From Desulfosporosinus sp. I2 (GTDB lineage Bacteria > Bacillota > Desulfitobacteriia > Desulfitobacteriales > Desulfitobacteriaceae): a DNA stretch of 64,000 nucleotides. Below are positions 8,749 to 17,760 of the stretch, one piece after another. The number at the start of each line of letters is the position of its first letter. Within the stretch, counting starts at the first letter, position 1. The notes beneath the pieces were generated by a model. The model ran no database searches. It saw nothing but the letters and a program-made list of their open reading frames with translations, and was not told where the DNA came from. Both the position numbers and the translations under genes were made by a program. Where the stretch lies: the NCBI RefSeq assembly GCF_000960765.1, contig NZ_JYNH01000005.1, positions 1 to 64,000 of the forward strand. Direction: 5' to 3'.

Positions 8749-10932
8749 CTGAAAAAGTTAGTTTTCTCGATTATAACATCGCTTACATTCGTGCTGTGCA
8801 CGCCTTTTATAAGCTACGCAAGCCCTTTGTCATACCCAACTGAGCGTTTAGCTGGACAAGACAGAGTCGAAACCGCCCTTAAAATATCCCAAAAAGGCTG
8901 GCAATCAGCTCAAACAGTTATCTTGAGCGAATACTCCGATTACCCTGATTCTATTGCTTCAACCCCCTTCGCGGTCAACTTAAATGCCCCAATTCTTCTA
9001 ACCAAAGGAGATTCCATTGACCCTCGTGTTGTCCAAGAATTGCAACGCTTACACCCCCAGAAGGTGATTCTTCTTGGAGGGACAGCTTGCTTGAAACCTT
9101 CTATAGAGAAGGAGCTGGAAAGCTCTCAAATTGTATGGGAACGGATAGGTGGATTGGATCGTTATGAAACCTCCATTTTACTTGCCAAGCAGCTTGCCCA
9201 TGATTCGCTCATCCTTGCCAACGGGGATGACTTTCCCGATGCTTTATCTGCTGCTACCTATGCAGGAATACAACAAATTCCTATTATTCTTACCTCAACC
9301 ACCCTTCCAGATTCAGTCATTCAATACTTAAAGGAAACGGCGCCTAAACACATCATTGTAATCGGGGGGGAAGTTGTCGTTCCTTCCAAGGAATTAGCGA
9401 AACATAACTTTACAATAGAAACTCGCTTAGGTGGTCTTGACCGCTACGACACTAATGCTAAAGTCATATCCTCTATGAAGGACATCTATCAATCCAATGA
9501 CCTTTTCTTAGCTTCGGGCATCACCTTTCCGGATGCAGTCGCCGGTACAGTGCTTGCGGCAAAATTTAAAGCCCCCCTATTCCTCACTGAACAAGCAGAC
9601 ATTCCCCCCTCAGTTTACGCTCTCATGCGTGAACATATGAAAATCGAACCAATTGCACCCCCGACTAAAGACACTAGCAGCCCCAATAACGAAGGACTTC
9701 TCCAGGGTAAAATCGCAGCTTCTGGAGGCTTAAATCTAAGAGAGACCCCCTCCGCCACTGGAAAAGTACTCGTCATGGTTCCAGATGGTACAACAGTCGA
9801 CCTTACAGAAAAACAGGATAAATGGTACAAAACAACCTATCAATCTAAAACGGGTTGGATTTCCTCTGACTATGTAACCATCACATCAACGGGAAAAGTC
9901 AGTGCAGCTGGAGGCTTAAACCTCCGGGAAACCCCCTCCCCCACAGGAAAAATGCTTATCACGATCCCTAAAGATACGACGATTCCGCTCCTTGATCATC
10001 AAGATCAATGGTATAAAACAACCTACCAATCAAAAACAGGCTGGGTCTCTGCCGACTATGTGACACTTCCCACTACAAGCAAGGTCAGCGCCACGTCAAC
10101 CTTTGATCCCAGTGTTAATGGAACTGTCTATATTTTAGGAGGAACAGGCATTATCAACCTTAACACACAGAACATTATTGAAGGAAAAGCTTCTTCTAGC
10201 TACCAAAGCAACTTAAGGGACTTCCCTCCTCTGCCTTCGACTTTAAATCCTGAGCCACCACCAACTGGGGACGAAGTTAGTGTCTATGATCCCTCTAAGG
10301 AAGTTCTAGTCGATCCATTTCTGGGAATCCCCTCCAATGCTCTGGCAGGGAAGACTATCTATATAGACCCTGGTCATGGCGGGCCTGATCCAGGCGCAAA
10401 AGGACCTAACCAAACTTACGAAAAGAATAACAACTTAGCGATTGCCCTAGTTTTAAATGACCTCTTAAAACAGGCTGGTGCGAACGTGATCTTAACACGA
10501 ACCACCGATATTTCACCGGCTGCCAACTATTCTGAACTCGAAGACCTGCAGGCTAGAATGACGTTAGCTAAAGCTAGTAATGCTGACCTTTTTATCTCCA
10601 TCCACAACGATTGGTTTTCCAATTCCACAGTCCAAGGAACCTCAACATTTTATTCAGAGGATAACCCTAAACCCAATGAAAGTCTCCAACTGGCAAGCAG
10701 TATTCAAGGTGCTTTAATCGATACCCTTAAAACCAATAACCGAGGAGTAAAAGAAAACGCATTATATGTATTGAAGCACGCCACGATGCCTGCTGTCTTG
10801 ATTGAAACCGCCTTTATTTCGAACCCTTATGAAGAGGCCAGGTTACAAAACCCAACCTTTCATAGTAACGTATCAGCGGCCATCTTACAAGGTATCTATA
10901 ATTATTATAAAAATCCATTACCAAAAGATTAA
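8749..10932 (+). CDS. Secreted CWB2/SH3 N-acetylmuramoyl-L-alanine amidase
   Basis: About 727 residues. Order: signal peptide (LKKLVFSIITSLTFVLC...YAS), two complete CWB2 cell-wall-binding repeats (RLAGQDRVETA; RIGGLDRYETS), a third CWB2 repeat (RLGGLDRYDTN) that breaks off after PPSVYALMREHM, two near-identical SH3b domains (each GGLNLRETPS...TGW), the missing end of the third repeat (VYILGGTGIINLN), then a zinc Amidase_3 domain with DPGHGG, SIHND and the catalytic Glu in IETAF. It would cut peptidoglycan at the cell surface. The CTG at 8749 fits AAAGGGTG spacing and the signal peptide; GTG 8740 or TTG 8725 are alternatives. Confidence 0.9.
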   Translation: MKKLVFSIITSLTFVLCTPFISYASPLSYPTERLAGQDRVETALKISQKGWQSAQTVILSEYSDYPDSIASTPFAVNLNAPILLTKGDSIDPRVVQELQRLHPQKVILLGGTACLKPSIEKELESSQIVWERIGGLDRYETSILLAKQLAHDSLILANGDDFPDALSAATYAGIQQIPIILTSTTLPDSVIQYLKETAPKHIIVIGGEVVVPSKELAKHNFTIETRLGGLDRYDTNAKVISSMKDIYQSNDLFLASGITFPDAVAGTVLAAKFKAPLFLTEQADIPPSVYALMREHMKIEPIAPPTKDTSSPNNEGLLQGKIAASGGLNLRETPSATGKVLVMVPDGTTVDLTEKQDKWYKTTYQSKTGWISSDYVTITSTGKVSAAGGLNLRETPSPTGKMLITIPKDTTIPLLDHQDQWYKTTYQSKTGWVSADYVTLPTTSKVSATSTFDPSVNGTVYILGGTGIINLNTQNIIEGKASSSYQSNLRDFPPLPSTLNPEPPPTGDEVSVYDPSKEVLVDPFLGIPSNALAGKTIYIDPGHGGPDPGAKGPNQTYEKNNNLAIALVLNDLLKQAGANVILTRTTDISPAANYSELEDLQARMTLAKASNADLFISIHNDWFSNSTVQGTSTFYSEDNPKPNESLQLASSIQGALIDTLKTNNRGVKENALYVLKHATMPAVLIETAFISNPYEEARLQNPTFHSNVSAAILQGIYNYYKNPLPKD

Positions 10933-10993
10933 ACTTAAACACGAGAACACGTTTATCAATGGAGCATAGTCATAGGGGGATTTAACAATCAAT

Positions 10994-11041
10994 AAAAATG
11001 AAGCGGTAAAGCCCACGTCTGAGCTATACCGCTTCATTTTT
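10994..11041. terminator. Bidirectional terminator between convergent genes
   Basis: A perfect 15-bp stem (AAAAATGAAGCGGTA at 10994-11008 with its complement at 11027-11041) ends in T runs on both strands. It separates the amidase gene (plus) from the nucleoside transporter operon (minus). Confidence 0.85.
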
Positions 11042-11088
11042 ATCAATTCTTTCTAAAACATTTTAAACGATAAGTCTTGAAATTGTCT

Positions 11089-11116
11089 TAACAATTTATT
11101 AACAAATTATAAACTG
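11089..11116. repeat. 28-bp AT-rich direct repeat, copy 2
   Basis: Second copy of the repeat at 8212-8239 (26 of 28 identical, same orientation). It ends 4 bp from the stop of the last gene of the nucleoside transporter operon. Confidence 0.5.
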
Positions 11117-11119
11117 TTG

Positions 11120-12052
11120 TTACCTCTCCTCGCGGTCATAGGCTAAACCCAAAGCTCCAGGAGACGTCAAGCGTCCTTTATGGCGAGCAACCACAAAGAC
11201 TAGAATTATGACTGTGAACAAATAGGGCAACATTTGTAAGAAGAAGGGGGACATTTGAATACCCAAAACTTGAAGGCGGAAACCAAGCGCATCAATCCCG
11301 CCGAATAAGTAGGCACCCATCATGGCTCTCCAAGGATTCCACAGAGCGAAGATCACCAAAGCTACCGCAATCCAACCTCGGCCAGCCGTCATGTTTTCTA
11401 ACCAACTGGGAGCATAAGCTAAGGATAAGTACGCCCCCCCTATACCACCTAAGGCCCCACCAGCCACAACATAAATATATCTTAAGTAAAAGACATTTAA
11501 GCCAAGGGCATCCATCGCAGCCGGATTTTCCCCTAATGCTCTGAGATTCAGACCTGGCCTAGTATGATACATGAAATACCATACTACAACGACCAGTACA
11601 TAACTGATATACACTAAAGCATCATGCTGAAATAAAATCGGACCAATGAACGGTATCTCTGCTAAGGGACCAAGGGGTATTGCCGAAAATGGTTTCTGAA
11701 CCGGTATTCCAATATAGGCTTTTCCTAGGTAACCGCTAAGTCCTGTCCCAAAAATGGTTAAAGCTAAGCCACTTACAACTTGATTAGCCCTCAAGGTAAT
11801 CGTTAAAAAAGCATGAATGAGAGCCACTGCTCCACCTGCCAGCATAGCCGCCAGCAAACCAAGCCAAGGGTTACCCGTCGTGACTGCAGCCATAAACCCA
11901 GACACTGCACCCACAAGCATAATTCCCTCAACACCTAAATTGATGATTCCAGCTCGTTCAGTAATGAGTTCGCCCAAGGCAGCATAGAGGATCGGCGTAC
12001 CTGCGATCACTGAGGCTGCCAATAAAGGGATCAAGAATTCTTGAATGTTCAC
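11120..12052 (-). CDS. nupQ: Nucleoside ABC importer permease 2
   Basis: 310 residues with about nine hydrophobic segments, of the BPD_transp_2 permease family (LivH/RbsC-like). GELITERAGIINLGVEGIML and LRALGENPAAMDALGLNV are typical of the BMP-type nucleoside transporter permease (B. subtilis YufQ/NupQ). It pairs with the 12056-13132 permease to form the membrane channel. It ends the four-gene operon, three bases after the upstream gene. Confidence 0.88.
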   Translation of the reverse strand: MNIQEFLIPLLAASVIAGTPILYAALGELITERAGIINLGVEGIMLVGAVSGFMAAVTTGNPWLGLLAAMLAGGAVALIHAFLTITLRANQVVSGLALTIFGTGLSGYLGKAYIGIPVQKPFSAIPLGPLAEIPFIGPILFQHDALVYISYVLVVVVWYFMYHTRPGLNLRALGENPAAMDALGLNVFYLRYIYVVAGGALGGIGGAYLSLAYAPSWLENMTAGRGWIAVALVIFALWNPWRAMMGAYLFGGIDALGFRLQVLGIQMSPFFLQMLPYLFTVIILVFVVARHKGRLTSPGALGLAYDREER

Positions 12053-12055
12053 TGC

Positions 12056-13132
12056 TTATTCCTCTCCTTTTTGGCCGAACAGTTTCATCCGGTAATTAGT
12101 GAGGACTTCCCCTCCGAGGACAAAGAAAAGAATCGCTCCCTGTAGCATTGTCGCTACTGCGGCTGGAACACCCTCCACTTGCACAGCATATCCTCCCACT
12201 TGCAAGGCTCCGAACAACACAGAGACTATCAGGATAGCCAAGGGATTCAGTTTACTAAGCCAAGCTATAATAATGGCCGTATAGCCGTATCCCGGGCTGA
12301 TTCCATGTTGTAGCTTACCAATAATGCCACTTACTTCAGCCATGCCAGCTAACCCGGAAATTGCTCCGCTTAGAAACATCACCCACAAAATGTTGCGTTT
12401 AATATTCATACCCGCATATCGCGCAGCTCGTTCACTTGAACCAATCACGTTAATAGTGTATCCCCAGCGGGAATACTTGAAAACAATGGCAAGGATCACG
12501 GCCAACGCTAAAGCAAAAAATAAACCGGCATGAATACGAGAATTGCCCAAACCCGGTAACCTAGCAGCTTCTGCAAAAGGCGCAGTTATGGGAAAATTTG
12601 ATCCCTTGGGATCCCTCCAGGGACCGTAGACCAAAAAGTCCACCCAAAGAATTGCTACGTAATTAAGCATTAATGTCGTAATAATTTCATTAACCTTCCA
12701 AATGGCTCTCGGAATCGCCGTCAAAAGCGCCCACAATCCTCCTGCAATCATACCTAAAATCAGCATTCCCGGTAACATAAGATAAACCGGCAGGTAAGGA
12801 AAGGTAAGGGGCAACCAACTTGCTGCCATAGCGCCCATGTATAGTTGACCTTCGGCACCAATGTTCCACAGCTTCATCTTAAAAGCCAAGGAAACTCCTA
12901 AAGAAGTTAGCATCAACGGAATAGCCTTCACCATGGTCTCTGTTAATCCATATTTTGAGCCCAAGCTGTCTTCAAACATTAACGCATAGATAGTCAGTGG
13001 TTTTTCTCCGGTAAGGACTAAGAAAATTGCTCCTAACAACAGGGCCAACAGCACGGATATTAAAGGAATGATAAAAACCATCGCCGGCGATGGGGTTAAG
13101 CGCTTTTCCAATTTAAATATGAGCCGGTTCAT
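12056..13132 (-). CDS. nupP: Nucleoside ABC importer permease 1
   Basis: 358 residues, the larger permease of the pair (YufP/NupP-like). Features include LWNIGAEGQLYMGAMAA, NEIITTLMLNYVAI and IGSSERAARYAGMN, the expected family landmarks. Its start overlaps the ATPase gene by about 20 nt and the next permease starts three bases after its stop, so the operon is tightly coupled. The GTPase-like specificity for purine nucleosides is inferred from family, not from residues. Confidence 0.88.
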   Translation of the reverse strand: MNRLIFKLEKRLTPSPAMVFIIPLISVLLALLLGAIFLVLTGEKPLTIYALMFEDSLGSKYGLTETMVKAIPLMLTSLGVSLAFKMKLWNIGAEGQLYMGAMAASWLPLTFPYLPVYLMLPGMLILGMIAGGLWALLTAIPRAIWKVNEIITTLMLNYVAILWVDFLVYGPWRDPKGSNFPITAPFAEAARLPGLGNSRIHAGLFFALALAVILAIVFKYSRWGYTINVIGSSERAARYAGMNIKRNILWVMFLSGAISGLAGMAEVSGIIGKLQHGISPGYGYTAIIIAWLSKLNPLAILIVSVLFGALQVGGYAVQVEGVPAAVATMLQGAILFFVLGGEVLTNYRMKLFGQKGEE

Positions 13133-14660
13133 CGACGTTCACCCTTTCTCTGGCTGAGCAGGAACCTGTCATTAAAAGCCCCACTTCTTCCAAGTCAGCT
13201 TGTTCAACAGGAAAGTCCCCCGTCAGCTGACCATCGAATATCACCCCAACCCGGTCGGCTAATTTAAATATTTCATCAAGGTCCTCAGAAATCAAGAGGA
13301 TCGCCGTTTTATGCGACTTTAATTCCAACAACAATTTATGGACAGCCTCAGTGGCTCCGATATCCAATCCCCTTGCCGGATAAATGACTACCATTAATTT
13401 CGGGGAACTGGAAATCTCCCGGGCTAATAAAAGCTTTTGTAAATTGCCGCCTGACAAGACCTTAACGGGCTGACGTAAGCTGGAAATCTTGACCTGATAC
13501 TGCTTTACCAGAGTTTCAGCATTACGTTCTACTGCCTGGGATTTCAACAACCAGCGCCCAGAGTACTCCGGCTGATGATAGTTTTTCAAAATAAGGTTCT
13601 CTAGCGCATTTAGATCTGGCACTAGTCCTATACCCAAGCGGTCTTCAGGGACATAAGCAACCCCTAGGTCAATGATTGTGCGGGGGGAGAGATTGCTTAT
13701 ATTCCTGTCGTTTAAGAGGACTTTCCCGCTCTCAACATGGCGCAAACCGGCAATGACTTCCGCCATTTCCCGTTGTCCGTTACCAGACACACCGGCTAAA
13801 CCAAGAATTTCGCCTTCCCGTACACAAAGGGTCATTTCACGCAAACTGGGAAGACCCATATCATTGGACGCCTTAACTTTATCTAGTTCCAGTACGACCC
13901 CACCCACAGGAGAAGAGTCTCTATCATACTTCGATGCCACAACCCTGCCAACCATTAAACTAACCATTTCTTTGGCGTTGATCTGGCCATGTTCCAGTAC
14001 CCCTGCTAACTTTCCCTGTCGCAACACAGTAACTCGATCTGCGATCGTCTCAACTTCATTTAATTTATGAGTAATCAGAACCACAGCACATCCTGCAGCA
14101 GCCATTCTCCGCAAATTCCCAAACAGTTCACCCGCTTCCTGGGGGGTAAGCACAGCCGTTGGTTCATCTAGGATCAAAACTTTGGACCCACGATAGAGCA
14201 TACGGACGATCTCTACTCGCTGTTTTTCTCCTACGGAGAGCTGCCATACTTTAGCATTCAGATTGATCTCCAGACCATACCGTTTGCCAAGCTCATTAAT
14301 CCTAGCTTTAAGATCTTTGTTCGATAGAAAAAAAGAATTCCCCTGTTCACCTAACGTAATATTTTCTGCCACTGTGAAGGGTTCCACTAATTTAAAGTGC
14401 TGATGGACCATACCAATACCACTGGCTATAGCATCTCGAGGGGAACGGAATTTTTGTTCAACTCCGTTTACCAAGATTTTGCCACCATCTGGCTTGTAAA
14501 GTCCGGCTAATACGCACATAAGAGTGCTTTTACCTGATCCATTCTCACCCAATATGGCGTGAATTTCTCCAGGTTTAATATCAAGGTCTACATGGTCATT
14601 TGCCAGTACACCTGGGAATTTTTTTACGATCCCCTGTAATTGGATTAAGGATTGGTTCAT
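13113..14660 (-). CDS. nupO: Nucleoside ABC importer ATP-binding protein
   Basis: About 515 residues with two fused ABC domains, as in sugar and nucleoside importers. The first has Walker A GENGSGKST, the signature LSVGEKQRVEI and Walker B VLILDEPTAVL. The second has GVSGNGQREM, LSGGNLQKLLLAREI and VVIYPARGLDIG, in which the usual Glu after Walker B is replaced, a known degeneracy of the second site in this group. Start at ATG 14660, preceded by GAGGGGAA; five earlier residues are possible. Confidence 0.93.
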   Translation of the reverse strand: MNQSLIQLQGIVKKFPGVLANDHVDLDIKPGEIHAILGENGSGKSTLMCVLAGLYKPDGGKILVNGVEQKFRSPRDAIASGIGMVHQHFKLVEPFTVAENITLGEQGNSFFLSNKDLKARINELGKRYGLEINLNAKVWQLSVGEKQRVEIVRMLYRGSKVLILDEPTAVLTPQEAGELFGNLRRMAAAGCAVVLITHKLNEVETIADRVTVLRQGKLAGVLEHGQINAKEMVSLMVGRVVASKYDRDSSPVGGVVLELDKVKASNDMGLPSLREMTLCVREGEILGLAGVSGNGQREMAEVIAGLRHVESGKVLLNDRNISNLSPRTIIDLGVAYVPEDRLGIGLVPDLNALENLILKNYHQPEYSGRWLLKSQAVERNAETLVKQYQVKISSLRQPVKVLSGGNLQKLLLAREISSSPKLMVVIYPARGLDIGATEAVHKLLLELKSHKTAILLISEDLDEIFKLADRVGVIFDGQLTGDFPVEQADLEEVGLLMTGSCSARERVNVDEPAHI

Positions 14661-14800
14661 CTTAGTTCCCCTCAATTCACAAACAATTTACCGGCAAGAT
14701 ATCAGAAGAAATCAAAGTTAAGAGATTACGCTTTGAGGTCACTTACCGCACCCCCAAAGCATAATCTCCGCCCTAAAGATGGTCTATCACCAACCAAATT

Positions 14801-15916
14801 TTATTTAGGGATTGTTCCGTCTACCCCTTCTACAAACCAGTTAAAAGAAAGCATGTCTTGGTCAGACATTACTTTGCCTTCTGGAACTTTAACAGCTCCC
14901 GTTTGGTCTTTAATCGGTCCAGTAAAGACATCCCATTTTTTAGTCATAATCTTATCTTTTGCATCAGCCACCAATTTCTTAGTGTCCTCAGTTACCATGG
15001 GGCCAAATGGAGCAATATCCACAATACCATCGCTCATAGGACCCCAGTATTGGTCGTTTTTCCAGGTTTTGTTTTTAACGGCTTGCACCGTTTTCACATA
15101 GTATGGACCCCAGTTCCAAACTGCGGAGGTCAACACAGCCTTTGGTGCCATCTTGGACATATCCATATTGTAACCAATCCCATATTTACCAGCTTCTTCA
15201 GCAGCTTGAATCGGTCCAGGAGTATCCTGATGCTGAGCAATGACATCAGCACCAGCAGTCAGTAAGGTCTTGGCAGCATCTTTTTCCTTAGCAGGATCAT
15301 ACCATGTATTGGTCCAAATTACTTTTACTTTAGCGGTTGGGTTAACAGAACGTACCCCTTGGGTAAAAGCGTTGATACCCCGAATAACTTCCGGAATCGG
15401 CATAGCTGCAACGTACCCGATGGTATTACTTTTCGTCGATTTACCAGCAACGATTCCTGTCAAATAACGGGCCTGATACATGCGGCCGAAATAAGTACCC
15501 ACATTGTCGGCGGTTTTATAACCGGAGTTGTGCATGAACGTGACATCAGGATATTTTTTAGCAACATTAATCGTTGGATCCATATAACCAAAGCTAGTGG
15601 TAAAGATAATTTTGTTACCCTTTTCAGCGAGCTGAGTAATTACACGCTCGGAATCCGCGCCCTCAGGAACTGATTCGATAATCGTTGTCTCCACTTCTGG
15701 CATTTTATCAACTAAATATTTACGGCCTTGGTCATGAGCATAGCTCCAGCCTGCGTCACCCACTGGTCCTACGTACACAAACGCAACCTTAATTTTCTCC
15801 TTCGGGGCTTCTGCTTGAGGTTGTGTCGTGGTAGCCTTGTTGCCGCAACCAACGATAACTAATAAACAAGATACCAGCAAGGCAATCAGAACAGCACTTC
15901 TCCGTTTAAAGTTCAT
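14801..15916 (-). CDS. nupN: BMP-family nucleoside-binding lipoprotein
   Basis: 371 residues. A lipoprotein signal (LIALLVSCLLVIVGC) puts the Cys at residue 24 or so, anchoring it outside the membrane. The mature part is a BMP/Med-type periplasmic-binding fold (KVAFVYVGPVGDAGWSYAHDQGRKYL; MHNSGYKTADNVGTYFGRMYQARYL). These capture nucleosides for the adjoining permeases and ATPase. It is the first gene of the operon; its ATG follows a strong AAGGAGAG site. A 140-nt gap separates it from the ATPase gene. Confidence 0.92.
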   Translation of the reverse strand: MNFKRRSAVLIALLVSCLLVIVGCGNKATTTQPQAEAPKEKIKVAFVYVGPVGDAGWSYAHDQGRKYLVDKMPEVETTIIESVPEGADSERVITQLAEKGNKIIFTTSFGYMDPTINVAKKYPDVTFMHNSGYKTADNVGTYFGRMYQARYLTGIVAGKSTKSNTIGYVAAMPIPEVIRGINAFTQGVRSVNPTAKVKVIWTNTWYDPAKEKDAAKTLLTAGADVIAQHQDTPGPIQAAEEAGKYGIGYNMDMSKMAPKAVLTSAVWNWGPYYVKTVQAVKNKTWKNDQYWGPMSDGIVDIAPFGPMVTEDTKKLVADAKDKIMTKKWDVFTGPIKDQTGAVKVPEGKVMSDQDMLSFNWFVEGVDGTIPK

Positions 15917-16018
15917 CTTTAAATCTCTCCTTCTTTCTCCTCTTAAAATAAATAGTACGATTCAGCTTAAGAAAAAATGAACATGCTAAGTTTCTTTAAT
16001 TCCTAGTTCACCCCCCCG

Positions 16019-16087
16019 TCCGGTAATAAAAAAAGCTTTCTCTGAGATTAAAATCCTCAAAAAAGCTTCATTGCCTCGATTACCGGA
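16019..16087 (-). promoter_or_regulatory. Structured leader/terminator upstream of the nucleoside operon
   Basis: A perfect 9-bp outer stem (TCCGGTAAT at 16019-16027 with 16079-16087) encloses, on the minus strand, AGCTTT...AAAGCT followed by seven Ts, an intrinsic terminator, plus an inner GAG-GATT/AATCTC hairpin. It may simply end the methyltransferase transcript. It lies 100 nt upstream of the binding-protein gene, so it could also be an attenuator. I cannot match it to a purine or other riboswitch I know. Confidence 0.5.
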
Positions 16088-16176
16088 TACTTATTAATAT
16101 TATATTACCTATAACTTAAAAATACAATGATTTCTTGTTGAGGGTGGATTTTCCCTTGTTGCCATTTTAGACAAGC

Positions 16177-17055
16177 CTAATTTGAAAATAGCATGCGCCG
16201 ATAAACGTTCGGAAGAGTTCTAATGGCCTGTCGCATATGACCCTTGACCCCTAATTTTATGGCTGTGGGAAGAGGAGTTGGTTTTCGTCCATAGACAAGA
16301 CCGAAACCAAAGTAACCCATGTTACGCTTCATAAATCCTGCATTTTTTTGCAGTCGTGACAGTACGCCGGGTTGGCTAAGCACTTTATTCTTAAGATCTT
16401 TGATCAGCATCCAATCTTTCATCAGAGCATTTACAATCACATTTCCATTATTCTTTATTCGTTGAGGATTCTTGATCTCTACATCTTGGAAACCGGCTTG
16501 TGCTATAGCATCAAGCCACTCCTCATATAGCAACGGATCAGTTCCAGAGCCAAAGCACTCCTCCATTTGAGTCCTAAGATTAGAGGGCAACTCTTTCATC
16601 AGCACCATTTCTAGATCGGCGACTCTACCCTCGGGCTTTAGAACTCGAGAAAACTCTCGATAAACGTTCACTTTGTTCAAGAAGACTGTAATTGATTCAG
16701 CCATAACCAAATCGAAACAGTTATCGTCAAACGGTAATTGATAAACATCAGCGACCCTAAACTCTACTAAATGAGAAACTCCCTCGTTCACTGCTCTTTG
16801 ACATGCTTTTTCAACCATTTGGGGATTAAGATCGATTCCTATAATTTTACACCCTCTTGTCTTCGCCAAGTAACAAGCAGTAAGGCCACTCCCACACCCT
16901 GCGTCCAGTACATAGTCTTCCTGGCTCACTTGTAAAGCATCTAAATTCTGTTGAGTTGCAGGAAAGCCTCCCGGATGGGAACTACCAATACCTAGCCAAG
17001 CTAATAACTCAAAATAATTCAACTCTTCCATTCGCTTGGGTTCTCCCAATGCCAT
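16177..17055 (-). CDS. Class I SAM-dependent methyltransferase
   Basis: 292 residues. The Rossmann core begins with YVLDAGCGSGLTACYLAK (motif I), IIGIDLNPQMVEKA (acidic motif II) and later LPFDDNCFDLVMAESI and EGRVADLEMV. It belongs to the UbiE/Coq5-like Methyltransf_11 group. The C-terminal 90 residues are basic with no recognised domain. The methyl acceptor cannot be told: no biosynthetic partner gene adjoins it. It is a single-gene unit between terminators. Confidence 0.85.
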   Translation of the reverse strand: MALGEPKRMEELNYFELLAWLGIGSSHPGGFPATQQNLDALQVSQEDYVLDAGCGSGLTACYLAKTRGCKIIGIDLNPQMVEKACQRAVNEGVSHLVEFRVADVYQLPFDDNCFDLVMAESITVFLNKVNVYREFSRVLKPEGRVADLEMVLMKELPSNLRTQMEECFGSGTDPLLYEEWLDAIAQAGFQDVEIKNPQRIKNNGNVIVNALMKDWMLIKDLKNKVLSQPGVLSRLQKNAGFMKRNMGYFGFGLVYGRKPTPLPTAIKLGVKGHMRQAIRTLPNVYRRMLFSN

Positions 17056-17127
17056 GATTCTGCCCTCCTAACAAGAGTTTTTTGGTATTATATTCCACAC
17101 CCATGCCTTATGAAAGTTGTTTTTAAA

Positions 17128-17166
17128 CAAATGAACACCGAACCTAGCTCGGTGCTCATTTTTATC
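17128..17166 (-). terminator. Terminator after the McrC-like gene
   Basis: GAGCACCGA pairs with TCGGTGTTC across a short loop (hairpin 17132-17153). T-rich sequence follows on both strands, so it may work in either direction. Confidence 0.6.
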
Positions 17167-17169
17167 ATT

Positions 17170-17760
17170 CTAAATCATCTTTAAATAAATGCGATAGACA
17201 TCCTGATAACTCGGTGACATTTGCAGAACCTGATTCCCAAACACCTGATACAGCTCACCCACATCCGTCATAGACTCTGCTCTAAGTAACCGACCTAATG
17301 CTCTCTCCATTCGAACGAAGTTTCCGTGTACCTGTTGTTCCACTGTCCTCCTCTTTCGATAACATGAAAACTTTAAGCTGTACAGCTTTTCCCTGATCCT
17401 GGTTAGCACCCAACGCAAAAAACGGTTTTCCTGTGTATCATGGCTATTTACAAGTTTAGTCTCGATAAGTTTAACAGGGCGATAATAATTTGTTGCGACC
17501 CGAATGTAACCCAATTTTAAATCTTTCTTCAAGCATTCTGTATTCTTGATAAGAAATTTAAGAGTATTACGACTACCCTTCCTGACCCGGTCACCATCTC
17601 TAATCGTGTTTGCACTAATCAAACTGGGTTGGAGTCTTGATTGAATCCTCTCCACTTTGTCCACTAACTGCCAAAAATTCAGAGACCATTCTTCCTGAGG
17701 ATATTCAAGCGATCCCGTAGAATTCTTTCCTTTAAGAAAGCCAGAATGAGGTAAAACCAT
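17170..17760 (-). pseudogene. Truncated DUF2357/McrC-like partner protein
   Basis: 196 residues, well below the roughly 500-700 of DUF2357 proteins that accompany McrB-type ATPases. What remains is the central helical part (TNYYRPVKLIETKLVNSHDTQENRFLRWVL; FVRMERALGRLLR; YQDVYRIYLKMI). Most of the N-terminal beta domain and the whole C-terminal PD-(D/E)XK nuclease are absent, since a TAG at 17170 stops the frame. The start ATG has a good GGAGG and overlaps mcrB by 29 nt. Without the nuclease, cleavage is not expected. Assignment to DUF2357 is from recalled family features. Confidence 0.6.

Noticed and set aside
16019-16087. Purine riboswitch
   Set aside because: No three-way junction core or the conserved loop sequences of purine riboswitches.
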